From: Fodinibacter sp963747405 | GTDB taxonomy: Bacteria; Actinomycetota; Actinomycetes; Actinomycetales; Dermatophilaceae | DNA length: 64,000 nucleotides | Direction: 5' to 3' | NCBI GenBank assembly: GCA_963747405.1 | Contig: CAVVFG010000025.1 | Coordinates: 168,710 to 232,709, forward strand | Shown here: positions 54,825 to 62,742 of the stretch, piece by piece | Numbering within the stretch: position 1 is the stretch's first letter | Layout of the letters: each line of letters begins with the position of its first letter | Position numbers and translations under genes: made by a program | Notes under the pieces: model-generated | Told to the model about the DNA's origin: nothing | The model's input: the letters and a program-made list of their open reading frames with translations, nothing else | Databases searched by the model: none

Positions 54825-54863
54825 CGCCACTCCGCAAGAGCCCGGACGGCGGCAAGAGCGTGC

Positions 54864-54896
54864 GGATCCTCCCGGCGCTGCGGCGCTGGAGGATCC
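54864..54896. terminator. Two-way terminator between vapC and a convergent gene
   Basis: GGATCCTCC (54864-54872) and GGAGGATCC (54888-54896) form a 9-bp stem, with further CGGCGC/GCGCTG pairing inside the loop. It lies between convergent genes. Confidence 0.7.
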
Positions 54897-54926
54897 CTGT
54901 GGGCGTTGGTCGTGCGGAGAGCCGGT

Positions 54927-55394
54927 TCAGTCTGCGGCGGTCGTGCCGTAGAGCAGACGCCTGACCGCCGCCCGCGACACCAGCAGAGCGAGGACGAGCA
55001 CCGTCACGGGTACGAACCCACCCAAGCTCACGGAACCACCGAACACGATGTCGATCAGCCAGAGAACGACGAGTTTGCTCCCGGCCGCCACCACCCAGAG
55101 CATCAGCGCGGAGGTCGTCTTGGCCAGCTGAGTGGTGGCGCTTCGAAGCCGACCCAGAACGGCTCCCTTGAGGACGAGAACGATCTCCAAGGTGACCTTG
55201 AGCAGGGCGGCCGTCAGCAGCGACAGGGTGAAAGTCTCACTGATCACCGCGGGGAGGTACTGAATGGCGACGTTGAGAACGACCACATAGACGAACAGAT
55301 CCATCACGTCGGCCGGGTGTCCGACCACCCAGGCTCGCAGCCGTCGCCGCCGCGAACGGCCATCGTCAACAGCGTCGGGCCGGGGTCGTGTCAC
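54927..55394 (-). CDS. Hypothetical membrane protein
   Basis: A 155-residue protein when started at the GTG at 55394. After an Arg-rich start (TRPRPDAVDDGRSRRRRLRA) it has three or four hydrophobic segments: DLFVYVVVLNVAIQYLPAVI, KVTLEIVLVLKGAVLG, LMLWVVAAGSKLVVLWLIDIVFGG (in parts) and VTVLVLALLVSRAAVRR. The pattern suggests a family of small four-helix membrane proteins with conserved Lys in helix ends. Function unknown. Confidence 0.65.
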   Translation of the reverse strand: MTRPRPDAVDDGRSRRRRLRAWVVGHPADVMDLFVYVVVLNVAIQYLPAVISETFTLSLLTAALLKVTLEIVLVLKGAVLGRLRSATTQLAKTTSALMLWVVAAGSKLVVLWLIDIVFGGSVSLGGFVPVTVLVLALLVSRAAVRRLLYGTTAAD

Positions 55395-55596
55395 AGCGCT
55401 GAATCCTGCCCGACGGCCCGGTCCGGCGCACAACCGGTTCTCGGCAGGAGCGCCAGCATCAACGTGCGTGACTACGCCGCCGGCCGGCGCCTCCCGGATC
55501 GCGGCAGAAGCGGACGTTTCCATTCCGGTGCAGCGTGTTCGCTCGAAGAGGCCCATCGGCCAGTGCGTGTGTCATGGCCTGATCGATACTAGGTAG

Positions 55597-55959
55597 GTGA
55601 ACGACCCGCCCACCCGGCACCTGTGGTTGCTGCCTCACGAGAAGCTTCTGCTGACTTGGCTCAACCCGTTAGAGCAGCGCAAGCACTCCGACAACCCGAG
55701 CCGACTGAAGATGCTTCGTGAGCACGGGCCTGCGGGGCTCCTGTTGTTCACCGCCACGGCACTCGCCAACGCCATCGCCGCCTTCACGGTTGTGGCCGGT
55801 GCCGCGCTGCTAGTGGCCGGTGCCGAGACCGCCGGCTACCTCTTCATTCTTGTGGGCGTAGCGCATGCTCTCCTGTCGATGCCCCGCCTACTCCAGATCC
55901 GGGCCTGCAGGCCCGACGAGCTCCCTTCTTGGACCCCACGGCTACGACAGCCCCCGTGA
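55597..55959 (+). CDS. Hypothetical membrane protein
   Basis: A 120-residue protein with GTG start: HLWLLPHEKLLLTWLNPLEQ, then two hydrophobic helices, GLLLFTATALANAIAAFTVV and LLVAGAETAGYLFILVGVAH. No family recognised. It ends about 130 bases before the stop of the convergent, IS-split gene. Confidence 0.6.
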   Translation: MNDPPTRHLWLLPHEKLLLTWLNPLEQRKHSDNPSRLKMLREHGPAGLLLFTATALANAIAAFTVVAGAALLVAGAETAGYLFILVGVAHALLSMPRLLQIRACRPDELPSWTPRLRQPP

Positions 55960-56366
55960 CCAGATCCATGAACCCTGTCCGGCGCGGCTGCTCAGCAAGC
56001 CACCGCGGGCTTGCACCAGACGACACCTCGCGTCCAGCGACGCACTGCGCGGCACTTGCGGACGCTGGTGCGCGTGCGCCAAGGCGGTTCTTAGCCGTCC
56101 ATCGGCATGCCCATATGGCCACCGCCGATGTCGTCGACTTCGTTCGGGCCGGTGAGGAAGCGCTGGCCCCGTCGGTGCTCGCGGAACTCGTCGTGCGCGT
56201 ACGGGGTGTCGTTCGTCGTGTCCCAGTTGTCGCGGCGTCGGATTGGGCGGATCGGGACCTCGTAGCAGTGCTCCAGAGAGACCCGAGCGCATTGGTCGAG
56301 GTTGCCGTTGGTCCACCAGGGCTGGGCCCTGGTGGTCGGCCAAACGATGATGGTGATTTCCTGCGT

Positions 56367-57484
56367 TAGGGCTATTCATTTGACCGGACTAAACTCGATC
56401 CTGTGGAGCAGAGGCGACCGCGAGCTGGCGTGGACTATCCCGGGTCGGTGGGTGAGTTGCGGTCATGGTTCCCCACCGACGCGGAGTGTCTGGACTATCT
56501 GGACTGGCTGCGTTGGCCGGACGGGTTTGTCTGTCCGGAGTGTGGCCACGCCGGCGGCTGGTGGGTCGCGGACGGTCGGTACAAGTGCTCAGGTTGCGCA
56601 GCGCGCACGTCGGTGACCGCCGGCACGTTGTTCGACCGGCGCCGTACTCCGCTGACGGTGTGGTTCGAGGTGTGCTGGGCATTCACGTCGGGCAAGGACG
56701 GGGTCTCGGCGTTGGGTCTGCAGCGCACGCTGGAGATCGGCTCCTACGTCACAGCGTGGGCGATGCTGCACCGGCTGCGAGCCGTGCTCGTGCGGCCCGG
56801 CCGTGAGCGGCTGAGCGGGACCGTGGAGGTCGACGAGACCTACATCGGTGGGGAGGAGCCCGGCCTGCGAGGTGGACGCGCCAGGGGAAAGAAGGTGTTG
56901 GTGTGCATCGCGATTGAGGTGCTCGAGCCGAGTGGTTTCGGCCGCTGCCGGATGCAGACCCTCACGGATGCGTCCGCGAGGAGCCTGCACGCGTTCATCA
57001 CCGACAGCATCGAGCCGGGTGCTCATGTGATCACCGACGGCTGGAACGGCTACCTGGGCATCGAGGCACTCGGTTACACCCATGAGCGACGCAGTCAGCG
57101 CGCAGCCAAGGCGATCGGCGAGGACCCGGGCAAGCTGCTTCCGGGCGTGCATCGGGTCGCGGCGCTGGTCAAGCGGTGGCTGCTCGGCACGCATCAGTCC
57201 TCGGTCGACCCCGCGCACCTGCAGAGCTACCTGAACGAGTTCGTCTTCCGGTTCAACCGACGCCGCTCTCGCGCCCGCGGCATGCTCTTCTACCGCGTGC
57301 TGCAGCTCGCCGTCGCACACGAGCCGGTGCGCTACCGCGACCTGGTCGCCAAGCCGAAGCCCAAGCGCATCACGCCACGGCCACCGACCCGGCGAGGCCA
57401 CCCACCCAGCCTGGACCGGCCACTCGCCGAACGCCCTTGGCGCGAGATCCCACGCACGGAAGTCCGGTCAGATGAATAGCCCTA
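56367..57484. mobile_element. IS1595-family insertion sequence, complete, 1118 bp
   Basis: Inverted repeats TAGGGCTATTCATTTGACC and the inverse of TAGGGCTATTCATCTGACC at the ends, continuing GGAC on both sides. Flanked by the 8-bp target repeat TCCTGCGT (56359-56366, 57485-57492). Contains one intact transposase. Confidence 0.93.
56403..57479 (+). CDS. IS1595-family transposase
   Basis: A 358-residue transposase. The N-terminal zinc ribbon is FVCPECGHAGGWWVADGRYKCSGC (two Cys-x2-Cys, in parts). The catalytic domain follows: GTVEVDETYIGGEEPG, HVITDGWNGYLGIEALGYTH and LNEFVFRFNRRRSRARGMLF, matching IS1595 members with an ISXO2-like DDE domain. Frame intact, so the element may be active. Confidence 0.93.
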   Translation: MEQRRPRAGVDYPGSVGELRSWFPTDAECLDYLDWLRWPDGFVCPECGHAGGWWVADGRYKCSGCAARTSVTAGTLFDRRRTPLTVWFEVCWAFTSGKDGVSALGLQRTLEIGSYVTAWAMLHRLRAVLVRPGRERLSGTVEVDETYIGGEEPGLRGGRARGKKVLVCIAIEVLEPSGFGRCRMQTLTDASARSLHAFITDSIEPGAHVITDGWNGYLGIEALGYTHERRSQRAAKAIGEDPGKLLPGVHRVAALVKRWLLGTHQSSVDPAHLQSYLNEFVFRFNRRRSRARGMLFYRVLQLAVAHEPVRYRDLVAKPKPKRITPRPPTRRGHPPSLDRPLAERPWREIPRTEVRSDE

Positions 57485-58104
57485 TCCTGCGTTTCGGGCC
57501 CGGGGTACACGTACTCATCACGGCCCCGCGCTGCGACGACGACCCGGCACCGGTCGGCGCCTGGCCACTCGTGCTCTTCCACCAGATCGTGGTAGTACCC
57601 GATCAGCGCCAGGCGTCCATCGGGGATCCCGACATCACAGGCACTGACGAAGCCTTCTTGGTCGTAGACGCCCTCCGGCTGCGAGTCGGCCCACCACAGG
57701 TCAACGGCGGTGTCACCCATGTCGTGCGGACCGGTGTGGATCCTCAGGTTGTGCTTGGAGCGGGAGATGAGCCCATCGAAGCGCAGCGGGGAGCCGAAAC
57801 CGGCGGACATGCGCTCCTCGTCGTCAGGGACCGGGGCGAACCAGGGAGGGTTGGCCGTGACGCTGAACAGGTTGTAGTCGCGGTACACCAAGACGCGATG
57901 GGTCGGAAACTCCAGCGGCTCCCAAGGAAGGACTCAACTGCACGGGTCCGTCATTGTCACCTGTGTCGATCGCCTTCCGCCCCCCGCGAGGAAAGTCCAA
58001 GATCCGACAACGCCACTTCGCACCCTGCGGCACAAGAGGATGCGTGTGGGCAGCCATGTCCCGGGCCCTTGCCTGTGGAGCGGCTCGCAAGTTATCTTGG
58101 ATTG

Positions 58105-58335
58105 GTGCGCGAGGAGCCGATCATTGCACCGTCGGCCCTCAAGCACGGTCTGGGCACGGAGGACATCCTCCACGCCTACCGCAACCCCATCCGAGTGTGG
58201 GATCTCGGTGACGGGTTCACGATGATGCTCGGCCCGAACGCGGCCGCCATCATCCTTGAAGTCGGTTACGTCGAGGGCGACACCGCCGTGGTGATCATCC
58301 ACGCAATGCGCGCCCGGAAGAGATTCCTCCAGTGA
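58105..58335 (+). CDS. KHG-family small toxin-like protein (first HTH-paired copy)
   Basis: A 76-residue protein: EEPIIAPSALKHGLGTEDIL, AYRNPIRVWDLGDGFTMMLG and VIIHAMRARKRFLQ. Hallmarks shared with two other proteins in the window are Lys-His-Gly near the N-terminus, an Asp-Ile-x-His-Ala-Tyr helix and the C-terminal His-Ala-Met-x-Ala-Arg-x3-(Phe/Tyr)-Leu. It resembles BrnT-like small toxins in size and gene order, but I cannot assign a family. GTG start with TTATCT 7 bases upstream, so probably leaderless. An HTH gene follows 6 bases downstream. Confidence 0.75.
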   Translation: MREEPIIAPSALKHGLGTEDILHAYRNPIRVWDLGDGFTMMLGPNAAAIILEVGYVEGDTAVVIIHAMRARKRFLQ

Positions 58336-58341
58336 TGCCAC

Positions 58342-58611
58342 ATGCCTAGAACTGTCGAAGAGATCCTCAAGCACGCTGACGAGCTCGCCGCTCGCTTTGA
58401 GGACTACGAGCCCGCACCCGGTGACGAACAGGACGCCCAAGCCGTGGCCCTGCTGCGCGGCGCTGTCCAGGAACGCTCCGCAGCTGAACAGCACGTCATC
58501 GACGCCATCCGAGCAGCCCGCACCGCAGGCATGTCCTGGTCAGCCATCGGGGCATTCGTCGGCACCAGTGGCGAAGCCGCCCGCCAGCGGTACGCCGACA
58601 AGGTGGCCTGA
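58342..58611 (+). CDS. HTH partner of the KHG protein (putative antitoxin)
   Basis: An 89-residue protein. Acidic N-terminal half (LKHADELAARFEDYEPAPGDE), then a helix VQERSAAEQHVIDAIRAAR, and a C-terminal helix-turn-helix MSWSAIGAFVGTSGEAARQRY like sigma-region-4 or RHH-less antitoxin HTHs. It lies 6 bases downstream of the toxin-like gene, the toxin-first order seen in HigBA and BrnTA. Antitoxin role inferred. Confidence 0.72.
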   Translation: MPRTVEEILKHADELAARFEDYEPAPGDEQDAQAVALLRGAVQERSAAEQHVIDAIRAARTAGMSWSAIGAFVGTSGEAARQRYADKVA

Positions 58612-58661
58612 CTCGCTACACGGAACGCCCCAGAAGCGGCAGAAGCGGATCGAATGGGACC

Positions 58662-58706
58662 GTCAACCTTGGGTTGACTACTCCCCGTCGTCAGCCTAGG
58701 GTTGAC
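58662..58706 (+). promoter_or_regulatory. Promoter with overlapping operator for the second KHG/HTH module
   Basis: -35 TTGACT (58674-58679) and -10 TAGGGT (58697-58702), 17 bases apart; transcription would start close to the GTG at 58709 (leaderless). GTCAACC (58662-58668), TTG, GGTTGAC (58672-58678) is a perfect inverted repeat over the -35, and another GGTTGAC (58700-58706) covers the -10. Confidence 0.7.
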
Positions 58707-58708
58707 GC

Positions 58709-59140
58709 GTGCGGGTGACGGACTCAGCGTTCAAGCACGGCATCGCCGAAGCCGACATCCTGCACGCCTACGCCAACGCCGTGCGACTAGTGGAAGTCGA
58801 GCAGTACGGCGAGGACCGGCTCATCGTCATTGGTCCCGACCGGTCAGGCAACTGGTTGGAACTGGTGGCCATGCCCGCCGACGCCGCCGACCGGATCATC
58901 CACGCCGACCGGCTCCGACCGACGTTCTACGAGTTCCTCAAGTTAGGTGAGCTGACATGGCAACCACGAACATCAACGAAGTCGAGAAGATGCTCGACGA
59001 ACTCGACCCGGCGACGGTCAAGGCCCGCGACGCGGTGCACTTCCGGCGGATCATCGCGGCCCAAGACGGTGTCGCTCGCGCCGATCGTGAGCTTCACGAC
59101 GCAGTGCGTGCCGCCCGCGAGGCCGGCGACTCCTGGCTGA
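58709..59140 (+). CDS. KHG-family small toxin-like protein (second copy, with C-terminal overrun)
   Basis: The first ~83 residues are a KHG protein: MRVTDSAFKHGIAEADILHA, LIVIGPDRSGNWLELVAMP and IIHADRLRPTFYEFL. The His-Ala-Met-x-Ala-Arg end reads HADRLRPTF. Instead of stopping there like its relatives, the frame runs on for about 60 residues, in another phase, across the downstream HTH gene. That tail (Ser/Arg/Thr-rich) looks non-natural. A small indel near 58,945 probably removed the stop. GTG start. Confidence 0.7.
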   Translation: MRVTDSAFKHGIAEADILHAYANAVRLVEVEQYGEDRLIVIGPDRSGNWLELVAMPADAADRIIHADRLRPTFYEFLKLGELTWQPRTSTKSRRCSTNSTRRRSRPATRCTSGGSSRPKTVSLAPIVSFTTQCVPPARPATPG

Positions 59141-59199
59141 TCATTGGAATGGCCCTAGGTGTCACCAAGCAGGCAGCCCAGAAGCGGTTCGGACGTTGA
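58957..59199 (+). CDS. HTH partner of the second KHG protein (putative antitoxin)
   Basis: An 80-residue protein: VEKMLDELDPATVKARDAVH, DRELHDAVRAAREAGDSWLI, and the C-terminal HTH SWLIIGMALGVTKQAAQKRF. This HTH pattern matches that of the partner at 58,342 (SWxxIGxxxGxxxxAAxxR(Y/F)), although overall lengths differ. AGGTGAG lies 8 bases before the ATG. It overlaps the overrun of the toxin-like frame by 184 bases. Confidence 0.75.
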   Translation: MATTNINEVEKMLDELDPATVKARDAVHFRRIIAAQDGVARADRELHDAVRAAREAGDSWLIIGMALGVTKQAAQKRFGR

Positions 59200-59376
59200 C
59201 CGACGGCGCACCCTAGGCAGCCGGCGCTCCAACCCCGTGTGGCAGTCGCCTCATCTCGCACCATCTGCGGCATGAGAGTGCGACTCGTCCTCGCGTGTGG
59301 GTGACCCCGGCTCGCATACCTGTTGTCAACGGACGGAAGTCGGATCGCCGTGCTTTCGCTCGGAGCATTCAATGCC

Positions 59377-60036
59377 TCAGCTTTGGCGCGATGGCTCTTG
59401 AATCCACGCCCCGACGGCGCGTTGGACGTAGGTCGATACGGTGGCCGCGACGTCGGTCGACGGGTCAAGCAGCCACTGCAACCCGATCCCGTCCAGCGTG
59501 GCGGTCACCAGCTGCACTTCGATCTGGATCCTGGCGTCGGTCATGGGGGCGATGTCGCCCTTGTTCACGGCCTCGCGAAGGTGACCGGCGAGAGTGGCGA
59601 GGTTTGCGGCATAGCGCTGCACGATGAACGCGTGCGCGGGGTGCGTCGGGCTGGACGCCTCGGCTGCGATCGTGGTGAACAGCTCGAGCAGACCCCGGTT
59701 GTTTTGGTGAGCGGCCATGACCTCGGGCAGGCGTCGGAAGTAGTCCAACCCGCTGACGTCGGCGAGGCCATCGGCGACGGTCCGCCGGTCCCACTCCTGC
59801 AGCACCGCTGTGAGCAGACCTTCCTTGCTCCCGAAGTGCTGGATCAGGGTCGCGTGAGAGACGCCGGCCTTGTCGGCGATGGCGCGGATCGAACCCCCGG
59901 TGTAGCCATGCTCAGCGAAGACGTCCACTGCCACGGCGATGAGCTGCTCGCGACGACGGATCCCGGTCTTGTAGGGGCCTCGCGGGCGCTTTGTGGGCGC
60001 GGTCGCGCTCGTCGCGGGCTCGGGCATGCTCACCAT
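59377..60036 (-). CDS. TetR/AcrR-family repressor
   Basis: A 219-residue repressor. HTH: GSIRAIADKAGVSHATLIQHFGSKEGLL near residues 50-75, preceded by the basic stretch KRPRGPYKTGIRRREQLIAVA. The C-terminal ligand domain is helical. It is divergent from the aldo/keto reductase gene with a palindrome between them, which suggests it controls that gene and itself. ATG at 60036; a second ATG at 60027 is possible. Confidence 0.9.
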   Translation of the reverse strand: MVSMPEPATSATAPTKRPRGPYKTGIRRREQLIAVAVDVFAEHGYTGGSIRAIADKAGVSHATLIQHFGSKEGLLTAVLQEWDRRTVADGLADVSGLDYFRRLPEVMAAHQNNRGLLELFTTIAAEASSPTHPAHAFIVQRYAANLATLAGHLREAVNKGDIAPMTDARIQIEVQLVTATLDGIGLQWLLDPSTDVAATVSTYVQRAVGAWIQEPSRQS

Positions 60037-60040
60037 CCTG

Positions 60041-61597
60041 TCAGGCTTTGACCAATACTAACCGGTCGGTTATATTTGGCAGCGGAGACGGTACCGCCGA
60101 TCCGCCCTCGTCCAAAGCCTGCAAAGGGAACCCCAGATGAAGTACTCCGTCCTCGGCCCGACCGGGATCCGCGTGTCGAGGATCTGCTTGGGCAGCGCCA
60201 CCTTCGGCGTCGCTCCGAGCTCCCAGGACGCCGACGCCGTCGTGGGCGCGGCGCTGGACGTCGGCGTCAATTTTGGGCTCTCCTGACACACCTGTGGGTT
60301 CATGTCCGCCCGGGCAGCTCGGGTCGGTGGCCGCCAGGGAGAGTAGGGCGAGGGCGATCAGGGCCTGGGGGGACTTGAACCCGAATGCGATCCTGGTGAT
60401 CAGTCGGATCTTGGTGTTGGTGGACTCGATGAGCGCGTTGGACAGGTTGTGCTCGATCGCGGCGAGGATCCGGGATCGGTGTTTGACGATGCTCTTCTGC
60501 AGGTGCACGAACGCCGGGATGCGGCAGCGGCGGGCCCAGCTGATCCACCGGTCGAGCGCTTCGACGGCGGCGTCGTAGGGCAACGTGAACACCACCCGCA
60601 GGCCCTCCTTGAGCAGGTAGGCCCGGTGCAGCGTGGGGTCGGTGGTCGCGATCCAGGCGAGCTTGACCTGCTGGTTGTCGGTGAGGTTCTGCGGGTTCTT
60701 CCACAACGCGTACCGGGCCCCTTTGAGCGCCTTGGCGCGCTCGTGTCCCGGCCGTGGTGGCGCGTCGTTTCGGGGGCGCCCACTGGGGCGTTTCGGCTCG
60801 GTGCGGGCTTGGGCTCGGGCCTCGTTCCACGCCGCGCGACGCACCTCGTCCAAGGCGTCGGTGGCCCAACGCACAATGTGAAACGGGTCAGCTACCCGCA
60901 CTGCGCCCGGACACCGGTCGGCCACGATGGTGTCGATGAAGTCGGCCCCATCAGCGGAAACATGGGTGATCTGGGCGCACCGGTCGGGGCCGAGCAGGTC
61001 GAAGAACTCTCCCACGGTGGCGCTGGTGCGTCCCGGCGCAGCCCACACCAGGGCGCGCCGGTCGTGGTCGACCACGACCATCAAGAACTTGAACCCGCGC
61101 TTGTAGCTGATCTCGTCGATCCCGATCCGCGTCAGCCCGGCCAGGCGGTCGTGGCGGGCGTCGACGTCAGCCCAGACCCGGGCGATGATCGACCCCACGG
61201 TGCGCCACGCGACCCGCATCAGCGCCGTCACCGTGGACTTCGAAGACTGCGTGGCCAACCACGCCACCGTGTCATCGAACGCGTAGGTGTGCCCGGCGTC
61301 GTGACGCGCCCACGGCACCGACGCCACAACCACACCGTGCTCGCGGCAGAGCACCCGCGGCGCGTCAGCCTCAACGACCGCGCGCACCGTGCCCAGATCC
61401 AGCGTCCGCCACCGCCGCCGACCAGCGCCCCCGTCGTAGCCCGGGCTGGGTCGCCGGCACACCCCACACCGGCCCCGCTCGCGCTTCGTGGGCCGCACCC
61501 GGGCGACCAGCACCTCCTCGTCCTCGTCGAACTCGACCCGCTCGATCACGGTCTTCTCGACGCTCAACATCTCGCGCCATAGGCTGACATCACGCAC
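60041..61597 (-). CDS. ISL3-family transposase (reads past the element's end)
   Basis: A transposase beginning at the GTG at 61597 (MRDVSLWREMLSVEKTVIER); visible parts include the zinc-finger-like CGVCRRPSPGYDG, GIDEISYKRGFKFLMVVVDHD, VSADGADFIDTIVADRCPGA, FHIVRWATDALDEVRR and the C-terminal ALIESTNTKIRLITRIAFGF. The natural end would be near 60,300; the frame has no stop there and continues through the right end into antisense of the reductase gene until 60,041. In another frame the last codons read GGHRPELPGRT and stop, so a small indel near 60,330 is likely. Confidence 0.85.
   Translation of the reverse strand: MRDVSLWREMLSVEKTVIERVEFDEDEEVLVARVRPTKRERGRCGVCRRPSPGYDGGAGRRRWRTLDLGTVRAVVEADAPRVLCREHGVVVASVPWARHDAGHTYAFDDTVAWLATQSSKSTVTALMRVAWRTVGSIIARVWADVDARHDRLAGLTRIGIDEISYKRGFKFLMVVVDHDRRALVWAAPGRTSATVGEFFDLLGPDRCAQITHVSADGADFIDTIVADRCPGAVRVADPFHIVRWATDALDEVRRAAWNEARAQARTEPKRPSGRPRNDAPPRPGHERAKALKGARYALWKNPQNLTDNQQVKLAWIATTDPTLHRAYLLKEGLRVVFTLPYDAAVEALDRWISWARRCRIPAFVHLQKSIVKHRSRILAAIEHNLSNALIESTNTKIRLITRIAFGFKSPQALIALALLSLAATDPSCPGGHEPTGVSGEPKIDADVQRRAHDGVGVLGARSDAEGGAAQADPRHADPGRAEDGVLHLGFPLQALDEGGSAVPSPLPNITDRLVLVKA
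60059..60072. promoter_or_regulatory. TetR operator before the aldo/keto reductase gene
   Basis: TAACCG (60059-60064), GT, CGGTTA (60067-60072), a near-continuous 14-bp palindrome in the 100-base gap between divergent tetR and the reductase gene. Confidence 0.75.
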
Positions 61598-62551
61598 GCC
61601 GTTCTCCTGACCACAGTTCCTGTGCCTTCGACAGCTCAGAAACCTACTCAGAGAACGGCGTGCGCCACTCAGCCCTGCTCGAGCACCCACAGGTGTGTGG
61701 GAGAGGCCAATTTTGTCGACACCGCGAACGTGTACGGATCGACCCCGACCTTCGACCGGCCGGGTTTCCCGCCGGCGTCGCAGCGCGATTCCGCCGAGGA
61801 GATCCTCGGCCGCGTCCTTCAGGGCCGCCGTGACGAGGTGGTGCTGGCGACGAAGTCGGGCGAGCGGCGCTTCGATCCCGACGCCGGCCTGTCGCGGCGG
61901 TACATCATCGAGCAGGTCGAGCAGAGCCTGCGCCGCCTGCGCACCGACTGGGTCGACGTCTACTACGGCCACTTCCCGGACCCGGACACCCCCTTGGAGC
62001 AGACCCTCGCGGTGTACGACGACCTGATCCGGCAGGGCAAGATCCGCTACGCGGCGCTGTCGAACCATCCGGCGTGGCAGATGACCGAGGCGGTGTGGAT
62101 CGCTGACGACCGCCGACTGGTCTCCGCTCCGGTTGCCGCGCAGGTGATGTACAGCGTGCTGGACCGCACTGCGGAGCGGGAGCTCGCGCCCGCGTGCACC
62201 CGTTTCGGGCTGTCGATTGTGGCGTACGCCCCCCTGCACGGCGGTCTGCTCGCGGACCTGTCTGTCCTGGACCGAGAAGTCGCTGGCAACAAGCGGTACG
62301 GCGGGCAGGGATTCTCCGAGGACGAGATCGCCGTGGCGCGCGAGCTGGACCGCCTGGCCCGGCAGTGGGGCCTGGGGATGCAGCAGGTATCACTGGCCTG
62401 GTTGCTGTCCCGCCCGGTGGTTGCCTCGGTGATCGTGGGGGCCGAGACCGCTCAGGAGATCGTCGCAAACGCCTCTGCCGCCGACGTGGAGCTCACACCG
62501 GAGCAGCTGGACACCGTGTCTGCCCTGACCGCGTCGCGCACGGCCGCCTGA
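60137..62551 (+). pseudogene. Aldo/keto reductase split by an ISL3 element
   Basis: N-terminal part, 60,137-60,275: MKYSVLGPTGIRVSRICLGS, then AALDVGVNF. After the element the frame resumes as NFVDTANVYGSTPTFDRPGF, VVLATKSGERRF, TDWVDVYYGHFPDPDTPLEQ and VASVIVGAETAQEIVANASA, stopping at 62,549. Excising the element and one target copy gives GVNFVDTANVYG with the catalytic Asp and Tyr and the Lys in ATKSG. About 325 residues, AKR11-like. Only the insertion breaks it. Confidence 0.93.
60276..61707. mobile_element. ISL3-family insertion sequence, complete, 1432 bp
   Basis: Ends GGCTCTCCTGACACACCTG and the inverse of GCCTCTCCCACACACCTG match at most positions and continue TGGGT. Flanked by the 8-bp target repeat CAATTTTG (60268-60275, 61708-61715), as usual for ISL3. 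Confidence 0.93.
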
Positions 62552-62742
62552 CCGGGAGCAGTGCAGGCACCACTCCGCACCCCGGGGGACCCGCATGCCC
62601 GTTTGAGGGTCTGCTCCGGCACGTGCGGCCTCGCCCCCGCGCCGGAGGGAGGGCGGCGGCGGAACAGGCGCCCCTTCGCGTCGATCTGGGGCCTGACCGA
62701 ACACACCAACACCTGCGGCACTGCTACAGAAAGGACTTACCC

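Larger units (their letters stand above)
56091..57891 (-). pseudogene. Hypothetical gene split by an IS1595 element
   Basis: On the minus strand, 57,891 to 57,485 reads VYRDYNLFSVTANPPWFAPV, LRIHTGPHDMGDTAVDLWW and DEYVYPGPETQ. Removing the element and one 8-bp target copy continues in frame as EITIIVWPTTRAQPWWTNGN, CARVSLEHCYEVPIRPIRRR and GPNEVDDIGGGHMGMPMDG to a TAA at 56,091. Total about 225 residues. The start is a TTG or GTG near 57,891; an upstream TGA limits it. Family unknown. Only the element breaks it. Confidence 0.85.

Noticed and set aside
60041..62239. A 732-residue minus-strand frame as one protein
   Set aside because: It runs antisense through the reductase gene on both sides of the ISL3 element; only the part within the element matches a transposase.
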